Assembly (NCBI GenBank): GCA_015478675.1
Contig: JADMIH010000122.1
Coordinates: forward strand, 1 to 11,353
Direction of reading: 5' to 3'
Length of the DNA stretch: 11,353 bases
Origin: Chloroflexota bacterium
GTDB lineage: Bacteria; Chloroflexota; Chloroflexia; QHBQ01; JADMIH01
Shown here: in pieces, positions 5,901-11,353 of the stretch
How positions within the stretch are numbered: the first letter of the stretch is position 1
Layout: the number at the start of each line of letters is the position of its first letter
Position numbers and translations under genes: made by a program
The notes under the pieces: model-generated
What the model was told of the DNA's origin: nothing
Database searches by the model: none
Seen by the model: the letters and a program-made list of their open reading frames with translations, nothing else

Positions 5901-8483
5901 GTGAAGATAACCATACCCGAACTTTCAATGGTAGCCCTGGTCGGCGCTTCCGGCTCCGGCAAGAGCACCTTCGCGCGCAAGCACTTTAAGCCGACCGAGG
6001 TCATCTCCTCTGACTTCTGTCGGGGGCTGGTGTCGGACGACGAGAACGACCAGTCTTCGAGCGAAGATGCTTTCGATGTGCTCCACTACATAGCAGGGAA
6101 GCGGCTCCAGAAGGGCAAACTGGTTGTGGTCGATGCCACCAACGTCAGCCAGGAGGGGCGGAAGCCTCTCGTCGCGCTGGCGAAGAAATATCACGTGATA
6201 CCCGTGGCGATCGTGTTCGACCTGCCTGAAGCGATATGTCAGGAGCGAAACAAGGCCCGTCCTGACCGCGACTTCGGCCCGCACGTTGTGCGCCGCCACA
6301 CCCAGCAGATGCGCCGCACGATACCTTCCCTGAGCAAAGAGGGATTTCGCCACGTCTTTGTGCTCAAAAGGCAGGCGGAGGTGGACGCCGCCGAGATAGA
6401 GCGCCAGCCCCTCTGGAACAACCTCAAGCACGAGCACGGCCCGTTTGATATCATCGGCGACGTGCACGGCTGCTTCCGCGAGTTGCACGCTCTGCTCACC
6501 ACGCTCGGTTACGAGATCACATCTCTGTCTCAGGATGGCAGCGCAAGTTACGCCGCCCGCCATCCCGAAGGCCGAAAAGCCGTGTTCGTGGGAGACCTTG
6601 TGGACCGAGGCCCTGACACTCCCGGCGTGCTGCGCCTGGTGATGAGCATGGTAGCGAGCGGGGTGGCATTGTGCGTGCCCGGTAACCACGACATCAAGCT
6701 GGTACGTGCCCTGAAGGGCAAGCAGGTGCAGGTGGTTCATGGCCTTGAGCAGTCGTTGGCTCAGCTTGAGGGTGAGGACGCCGAGTTCAAGAAGAAAGTC
6801 GTGCAGTTCCTGGACGGGCTGGTGAGCCACTACGTGCTAGACGATGGCAAACTGGTGGTCGCCCACGCCGGACTGCGAGAGGAGATGCAGGGGCGAGGCT
6901 CGGGGGCTGTGCGAGAGTTCGCTCTGTACGGCGAGACCACAGGAGAGGCCGACGAGTTCGGCCTGCCCGTCCGCTACAATTGGGCGGCTGAGTACAGGGG
7001 CCGGGCTATGGTGGTGTACGGCCACACACCCGTTCACGAGCCGGAATGGCTCAACAACACGATCAACATAGACACGGGCTGCGTCATGGGAGGCAAGCTC
7101 ACCGCTCTGCGCTACCCCGAAAAAGTGCTGGTGTCTGTGCAGGCGGAGCAAATGTATTACCACTCTCCGAAGCCGTTCCTGCCGCCGGACGAGCAAGCGC
7201 CAGTTCCCGCTCTCTCCGCACAACAACAGCATGACGACGTGCTCGACGTGGCCGACGTGACCGGCAAGCGCTACCTGACCACCCGCTTGCAGCGCAATGT
7301 GCTCATAAAGGAGGAGAATGCGATCACGGCCCTTGAGGTGATGTCACGCTTCGCGGTCAACCCCAAGTGGCTGATCTACCTGCCGCCTACCATGTCACCG
7401 TCCGAGACCACTCAGGAAGAAGGACTGCTGGAGCACCCCGCCGAGGCCTTCGCCTACTTCCGACACGAAGGCGTGCCTAAGGTAGTGTGCGAGGAGAAGC
7501 ACATGGGCTCGCGAGCGGTGGTGATCGTATGCCGGGATGAGAATGCCGCTCGGCGGCGCTTCGGCGTGGTCGCTGAAGGACCGGGCATCGTCTACACCCG
7601 CACAGGTAGGCCATTCTTCAACGACCCGACTCTGCAAGCCGAGTTCCTCTCCCGCATCCGCAAAGCGCTGGATGCCGCCGGTACGTGGGACGAGTTTAAC
7701 ACAGACTGGGTATGCCTCGACTGTGAGCTGATGCCTTGGTCGGCCAAGGCGCAGGAGCTGCTGCGCGACCAGTACGCGGCTGTGGGCGTGGCCGCGCGCA
7801 CTTCACTGCACGACACAATTTCGGCGCTTCGGCAGGCAGAGGCACGCGTACCCAGCTCAGAGATAGAGGGGTTGCTCGCTCAATACACGGCCCGCGCCGA
7901 TATGGTGGACAAGTACATTGATGCATACGGGCGTTACTGCTGGCCCGTGAACTCGATTAGTGACCTCAAGCTCGCCCCCTTCCACCTGCTGGCGACCGAG
8001 GGCCGCGTGCATACCGACAAGGACCACGTCTGGCAGATGGAAACGCTGGCTCGGATATGCCAGGCGGACGAAGAGCTTCTCTTCGCGACCGAGTACAAAG
8101 TGGTAGATGTCACCGACGAGGCAAGCCAGACCGAAGGCGTTCGCTGGTGGGAAGAGTTGACCGGCAGAGGGGGCGAAGGCATGGTCGTGAAGCCCCTCGA
8201 CTTCATAGTGCGTGGGCAGCGAGGTCTTGTGCAACCCGCAGTGAAGGTACGAGGCCGGGAATACCTACGCATAATCTACGGCCCCGAATACACCTCACCC
8301 GAGAACCTGTCGAGGCTGCGATCACGAAGACTGGCGGCCAAGCGAGGGTTGGCACTACGCGAGTTCGCCCTCGGCATCGAGGCGCTGGAGCGCTTCGTGC
8401 ACCGGGAGCCACTGCGCAGAGTGCACGAGTGCGCCTTCGGTGTGCTCGCCCTTGAGAGCGAACCTGTAGACCCACGTCTGTGA
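5901..8483 (+). CDS. pnkp: Polynucleotide kinase-phosphatase-ligase Pnkp
   Basis: Pnkp carries three RNA-repair activities in one cytoplasmic protein and partners with Hen1. At 860 residues it has full family length. The N-terminal kinase has the P-loop GASGSGKST (15-23), SSDFCR (36-41), VDATN (77-81) and a lid ARPDRDFG (119-126); it phosphorylates 5'-OH ends. The central metallophosphatase has GDVHG (186-190), GDLVDRGP (231-238), GNHD (261-264), AHAG (321-324) and GHTP (374-377); it removes 2',3'-cyclic or 3'-phosphates. The C-terminal adenylyltransferase/ligase has EEKHMGSR with the AMP-accepting Lys533, CLDCELMPW (605-613, motif III), GEGMVVKP (758-765, motif IV) and VKVRGREYLR (781-790, motif V). 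The start is GTG at 5901, preceded by GGAGA at 5892-5896, and MKITIPELS matches the family opening. All active sites look intact. It is the last intact gene of the operon; a decayed ADP-ribosylglycohydrolase follows. Confidence 0.97.
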   Translation: MKITIPELSMVALVGASGSGKSTFARKHFKPTEVISSDFCRGLVSDDENDQSSSEDAFDVLHYIAGKRLQKGKLVVVDATNVSQEGRKPLVALAKKYHVIPVAIVFDLPEAICQERNKARPDRDFGPHVVRRHTQQMRRTIPSLSKEGFRHVFVLKRQAEVDAAEIERQPLWNNLKHEHGPFDIIGDVHGCFRELHALLTTLGYEITSLSQDGSASYAARHPEGRKAVFVGDLVDRGPDTPGVLRLVMSMVASGVALCVPGNHDIKLVRALKGKQVQVVHGLEQSLAQLEGEDAEFKKKVVQFLDGLVSHYVLDDGKLVVAHAGLREEMQGRGSGAVREFALYGETTGEADEFGLPVRYNWAAEYRGRAMVVYGHTPVHEPEWLNNTINIDTGCVMGGKLTALRYPEKVLVSVQAEQMYYHSPKPFLPPDEQAPVPALSAQQQHDDVLDVADVTGKRYLTTRLQRNVLIKEENAITALEVMSRFAVNPKWLIYLPPTMSPSETTQEEGLLEHPAEAFAYFRHEGVPKVVCEEKHMGSRAVVIVCRDENAARRRFGVVAEGPGIVYTRTGRPFFNDPTLQAEFLSRIRKALDAAGTWDEFNTDWVCLDCELMPWSAKAQELLRDQYAAVGVAARTSLHDTISALRQAEARVPSSEIEGLLAQYTARADMVDKYIDAYGRYCWPVNSISDLKLAPFHLLATEGRVHTDKDHVWQMETLARICQADEELLFATEYKVVDVTDEASQTEGVRWWEELTGRGGEGMVVKPLDFIVRGQRGLVQPAVKVRGREYLRIIYGPEYTSPENLSRLRSRRLAAKRGLALREFALGIEALERFVHREPLRRVHECAFGVLALESEPVDPRL

Positions 8484-8506
8484 GGTGTAAGCTGGATGGG
8501 TATGTT

Positions 8507-8515
8507 AGGAAGGAA
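8507..8515 (+). promoter_or_regulatory. Ribosome-binding site of the glycohydrolase remnant
   Basis: AGGAAGGAA stands 7 nt before the ATG at 8523, a near-ideal spacing. It selects 8523 over the upstream in-frame ATG codons at 8496 and 8502 and shows that the gene was once properly translated downstream of pnkp. Confidence 0.5.
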
Positions 8516-8522
8516 CGAAGTA

Positions 8523-8886
8523 ATGGACAACTCGGTACTACACAGGCCGGAGCGCGCACGCTACTCGCTCAAAGGGCTATCGGTAGGGGATGCGCTGGGC
8601 GACAGGTTCTTCATAGACCCCGACGTAGCGATACCTCTTATCCAAGCGCGTGCCCTGCCCGCCCCACCCTGGGGCTTCTCGGATGACACGCAGATGGCCC
8701 TATCCATCATGACTTGCCTGGAGCGATACGAGGAGATCGACCAGGATTAGCTGGCACACAGCTTCGCTGAAAGCTACGATCCCTCACGCGGTTATGGCAT
8801 GGCCATGGGCCATGCACAGCCACCTGGCCGAGGTGCGGCTCGGCGTGCCCTGGAAAGAGTCCTCTGAACGTCACAAGCGGTCCTGA
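8523..8886 (+). pseudogene. ADP-ribosylglycohydrolase, truncated and disrupted
   Basis: The first quarter to third of an ADP-ribosylglycohydrolase (DraG/ARH fold), an enzyme that removes ADP-ribose from proteins, nucleic acids or small molecules. The N-terminal signature is clear: SLKGLSVGDALGDRFF, then WGFSDDTQMALSIM, with the first metal-binding S/T-D-D-T. An in-frame TAG at 8748-8750 ends the open part after 75 codons. Beyond it the same frame still reads LAHSFAESYDPSRGYG, a family sequence. Near 8811 a one-base shift moves the homology (HLAEVRLGVPW) into another frame, which stops at 8884-8886. The second half, with the GDxDT metal motif, is absent, so the gene lost about two thirds of its length at a junction close to 8886. 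It lies 39 nt after pnkp in the same direction, so it was probably the last gene of the RNA-repair operon. Confidence 0.85.
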
Positions 8887-8917
8887 GTCGCAGTTGCACC
8901 CTCATGAAACGAGCAAG

Positions 8918-9604
8918 CTACCTCTTCTCCCCTACTAAACAACCGCCTGTACCGTACAACAAGCCCTGTGCCATTAGTGTGTGGGAGATCCATGGTTCGC
9001 CCGTGATCCCTATGGCACAGGAATTCAGATCAAGAGCTTCCGCTACGAGTGAAACCACAGCTAGCAACGCGCCAGAATCGCGCCAGATGAGGCTCTCTGC
9101 ATACTTGTACTTCGAGGTGGTACGGCCTGGTTGTGCCACAAACCACAGGAGCGTAGCCTCTTGCATCGGCAGTACAGCATCCACAGCGGCGAAGAACTCC
9201 GTTACCTGAGTCGCGGTAACGTCCAGGTCACACAGGCTGTGGGCGATAGGGTCGTAAAGGCTAAGCGAACGTCCTTGATGTGTAATTCGGGCCACGAGGA
9301 TATCAATGGGATGGCGCCCGCCTGCCGACGGCGCAGCGCGGTGTTGCCAGACAGATCCACTCTCCTCACGCCTACCTGTACGTGTTCGTGCCGCCCACCA
9401 TAGAAGGGCTGACAACCTCTCAGTAGGAAGTTGATTAAAAAGCCTTGAAGACCTACGTCCCTCCAAAAGCTCGAGAAAGTCCTTCGGTAGCGGCGCTGTG
9501 GGTACGGGCAGATACGTTTTACTCGTGCGAAGTGGGTATGCGAATTCGAGATAAGGGATCTCCTTTTCCCTTGGGGTTGGACTCTTCAACTCAGTATGGC
9601 TCAT
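8918..9604 (-). CDS. SagB/ThcOx-like nitroreductase-family flavoprotein
   Basis: A 228-residue member of the nitroreductase superfamily, closest by eye to the SagB/ThcOx-type FMN oxidoreductases. These dehydrogenate or reduce small or peptide substrates. Family features are RRSSRLF (50-56, FMN phosphate region), LSALLWWAARTRTG (64-77), the SVWQHRAAPSAGGRHPIDI segment (84-102), WRDSGALLAVVSLVAEAL (174-191) and the terminal GTGGCLVGE (218-226). The ATG at 9604 lies inside the end of the QueC-like gene (14-nt overlap), so the two are translationally coupled, and this gene is the last of a three-gene operon. It stops only about 30 bp from the truncated glycohydrolase on the other strand, with no obvious terminator between them. 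The frame is intact. Its role is unknown; a redox step on a nucleobase- or peptide-linked intermediate is an inference from the neighbours. Confidence 0.8.
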   Translation of the reverse strand: MSHTELKSPTPREKEIPYLEFAYPLRTSKTYLPVPTAPLPKDFLELLEGRRSSRLFNQLPTERLSALLWWAARTRTGRREESGSVWQHRAAPSAGGRHPIDILVARITHQGRSLSLYDPIAHSLCDLDVTATQVTEFFAAVDAVLPMQEATLLWFVAQPGRTTSKYKYAESLIWRDSGALLAVVSLVAEALDLNSCAIGITGEPWISHTLMAQGLLYGTGGCLVGEKR

Positions 9605-10187
9605 AACCTAGTTCCGCCATAACTGCTTGGTGCTTGAAGCAGCCCCTGCACTGACCGCAAGCATAGGCGCTCTTGTGGCAAGAGTGCGCCCAAGCCAATA
9701 CACTGATATCTATCCCGGATGTGCGCACGAGATCAACACTGCTCATAGAAATAGCCGGAGCAGACACCCGAATTTCACCCTCCTGCATTCGAGTGAGCAG
9801 GTCGATCTTGCCGAAGAACTCCGCCCTACCGTCCGCGTGCAAGCCGTCTGATCTTACCGACCCCATTAGTAGTTCGCTCACCTCAAGCGCAATCGCACGC
9901 ATTCCCGCCAGCGTGATCAGAAGCTGATTGCGAAAAGGCCACCATTACGGCACCGGAGCGATCGGACTTTCAGGCATACCCGCCAAGTGCCCCGCTCCTA
10001 ACATCCGACAATCAACGGTTAATACCTCGTGTCTCATGCAATACTCTTGCGCTATTCGCTGAGCGGCTCGAATCTCGCCTTGTGCAGGCAGTTGACCATA
10101 GTCGATTGTGAACGCCACGTCAGGGCGCTTCCAGCATGCCAGAGCCACTGAGTCCATGCCTCCCGAGAGAAGGATGGCGGTTGTCAT
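9591..10187 (-). pseudogene. QueC-like PP-loop ATPase interrupted by an in-frame TAA
   Basis: QueC (7-cyano-7-deazaguanine synthase) uses ATP and ammonia to turn carboxy-deazaguanine into preQ0; relatives in defence systems attach the deazaguanine to proteins. The reading frame is about 198 residues, a little short for QueC. It has the PP-loop SGGMDS (8-13), the FTIDYGQ segment (26-32) and, at the C-terminus, a zinc-type cysteine cluster in SCHKS and ACGQCRGCFKH. Codon 81 is TAA (plus-strand 9945-9947), in a conserved stretch where a residue such as Glu would fit: APVP-stop-WWPFRNQLLITLAGM. The frame does not shift, so a single base change explains it. Translation would give an 80-residue N-terminal piece and perhaps a restart at 9902. 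The ATG at 10187 overlaps the upstream stop as ATGA. There are no queD, queE or folE neighbours, so this is not a normal preQ0 pathway. A sequencing error is possible. Confidence 0.8.
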
Positions 10188-11239
10188 GACTCTAGCGCCT
10201 TCCACACGGTATTGTAGATGGCCGAAACGAAGTCAGATGTGATCAGGCACCCGGTACCCTCGAGCATTTTCAGGTCTTCGGCCTTTTCATTCTGCGCGAA
10301 TGCGATTACCGGGATATCGTTGGCGCGAGCATAACCGACTTCAAATAGCGTTCCCGAGTCCAGGCCATCGAGAATTGCAAGGACGATGTTGCTCTTATCC
10401 AGAGCAGCGAGGTCGGCGGGAACAACGTCCTCTGCCAGTCCATGCCCCACATCATGGAACGGTGAGAATACAGTTAACCGCTGACTGAGTAAGGCGGTCC
10501 GGGCTTCGTCTACTACCCAGCGCTGTGCCATCGAGAAGAAAGGACCCGCGAGATAGACCTGAGCCTGTTTCACTGCGTCCTGCTTGCTGTTCAACTCTAT
10601 TGTAACCGGATCAAACGGCTCCTTCTCGAAGATGTCAGATGGAATAGGCAAGGATCGCGTGCTGCAGTAATAGGCCGTTGCCAACGAGGCACGATATGCA
10701 GCTGCATCAGGATCCATATTCTGCTCACCCCAGAAATGGCCGAACGTGGCGGCAAAGACATCTCCTGACCCGATGGGCCACACGTTACTTATGCGAAAAG
10801 CAGGGACATTGCTGATACTGGTTGGCGTTACTACGGTCGCGCCAAGTGCACCACGCTTTATAACCACCACATCAGCTCCGTGTTCCTCTCGCAGCACCGG
10901 GCCGATGTCAGCTAATAGTTGCTTTCCGCTCAGAAGTGATGCCTCGTGGTAATTGGCAACGATTGCCAGGTGTTCAGCGTGCGAGCCGTTCTCGCCGAAT
11001 GGCCTGGGATTGAGAGCGTCCTGCGGATCGTAGACTACTTTCTTCCCAACTACTACCCCGTCGCCTTCGAGCATGCCAAATCGTAGTATGTAGTCAGCAC
11101 GTACTGTATGGGGCGCCTGCTTTGAGATTAGCCCGATGGGTGGGTTGATACGCGGGACGGACAGCCCATGGATATATGTGAAGCTCAGAGTTTGGGACGT
11201 GGAAAGGCTTTCGACAGCCACATGGTAGGTGGAGGACAA
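10184..11239 (-). CDS. PfkB-type kinase fused to nucleoside 2-deoxyribosyltransferase
   Basis: A two-domain enzyme. Residues about 1-200 form the main part of a ribokinase/PfkB fold: YDPQ near 70, a VVVIKRGALGATVV strand-loop (124-137), and the catalytic-base loop PIGSGDVFAA (155-164) with Asp160. Residues about 227-351 are a nucleoside 2-deoxyribosyltransferase-like domain: VYLAGPFF (228-235), VFSPFHDVGHG (257-267), the ILDGLDSGTLFEVGYA stretch (289-304) with the catalytic Glu300. The combination suggests handling of a nucleoside or base: phosphorylation plus glycosidic-bond cleavage or exchange. The only in-frame start is TTG at 11239, without a clear ribosome-binding site, and the coding resemblance continues further upstream to 11311, where a TAG stands. 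The usual N-terminus of the kinase (glycine-rich substrate-binding strand) is therefore missing, and the gene may be inactive in its kinase half. It is first in the operon with the QueC-like gene (ATGA overlap). Confidence 0.75.
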   Translation of the reverse strand: MSSTYHVAVESLSTSQTLSFTYIHGLSVPRINPPIGLISKQAPHTVRADYILRFGMLEGDGVVVGKKVVYDPQDALNPRPFGENGSHAEHLAIVANYHEASLLSGKQLLADIGPVLREEHGADVVVIKRGALGATVVTPTSISNVPAFRISNVWPIGSGDVFAATFGHFWGEQNMDPDAAAYRASLATAYYCSTRSLPIPSDIFEKEPFDPVTIELNSKQDAVKQAQVYLAGPFFSMAQRWVVDEARTALLSQRLTVFSPFHDVGHGLAEDVVPADLAALDKSNIVLAILDGLDSGTLFEVGYARANDIPVIAFAQNEKAEDLKMLEGTGCLITSDFVSAIYNTVWKALES

Positions 11240-11353
11240 GACATCCAGCAGTTCCTTATCTCCGTCCGCGATATAGCAATGCAGAGTAATGTCACTAGTT
11301 ATGCCGAAATGCTAGATAGGGAAAGCAAGTTGCTTGAGATGCAAGAAATCAGC
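11240..11353 (-). pseudogene. Decayed 5' end of the PfkB-deoxyribosyltransferase gene
   Basis: Reading upstream from the TTG, the same frame stays open for 24 codons (11311-11240) and encodes HFGITSDITLHCYI, which looks like the natural continuation of a PfkB N-terminal half. The codon before it is TAG (11314-11312). Further upstream, to the window end, none of the three minus frames shows the expected glycine-rich PfkB start. The gene was therefore truncated or rearranged near 11312, or the true start is outside the window behind a frameshift. Confidence 0.5.

Noticed and set aside
5925..6830. 301-codon minus-strand open frame inside pnkp
   Set aside because: Antisense shadow of the kinase and phosphatase domains; composition is rich in His, Ala and Val, as expected from reverse-reading of a GC-rich gene, with no family features.
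8748..9947. Stop-codon reassignment (TAG or TAA read as sense)
   Set aside because: TAG ends the fic, RlaP2 and nitroreductase genes at natural family C-termini and TAA ends the integrase; the glycohydrolase also has a frameshift and truncation, so decay explains the data better.

Overview
The window looks like an accessory island in a moderately GC-rich bacterium. The GTG/TTG starts, the integrase style and the Pnkp/Hen1/double-nucleotidyltransferase cluster would suit a Chloroflexota or actinobacterial type of host, but that is an inference; no ribosomal or housekeeping gene is present to fix the taxonomy.

Layout. Positions 1-934 hold the 3' part of a tyrosine-recombinase integrase gene (+) broken by a frameshift. 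It converges on a complete Fic-domain AMP-transferase gene (-, 981-2150). A gap of about 535 bp follows, which is AT-richer near the Fic start. It carries a cluster of inverted repeats before fic, a good sigma70-like promoter reading rightwards, and several hairpins in what would be a long leader RNA. From 2686 to 8483 there is an intact, tightly packed plus-strand RNA-repair operon: hen1 (3'-terminal RNA ribose 2'-O-methyltransferase), two different RlaP-type nucleotidyltransferases, and pnkp (kinase, phosphatase and ligase in one protein). A degraded, truncated ADP-ribosylglycohydrolase gene (8523-8886) follows in the same direction.

The right end (8918-11353) is a separate minus-strand operon with overlapping genes, read from right to left: a PfkB-type kinase fused to a nucleoside 2-deoxyribosyltransferase domain, a QueC-like PP-loop ATPase, and a SagB/ThcOx-like nitroreductase. 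I do not recognise this trio as a named system. It looks like a nucleobase or nucleoside modification or conjugation pathway. It is damaged here: QueC has an in-frame TAA, and the PfkB domain lacks its usual N-terminus behind an in-frame TAG.

How the parts fit. Pnkp heals the ends of RNA cut by ribotoxins (5' kinase, 2',3'-phosphatase) and ligates them. Hen1 activates the ligase and 2'-O-methylates the 3' end at the repair junction, so the same toxin cannot cut there again. The RlaP proteins are predicted to add nucleotides to damaged ends. Fic and ADP-ribosylglycohydrolase point to the same conflict and stress theme. The repair core is intact, while the integrase, glycohydrolase and deazaguanine-type genes around it are decaying. 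That pattern suggests selection on the core in an old, no longer mobile island.
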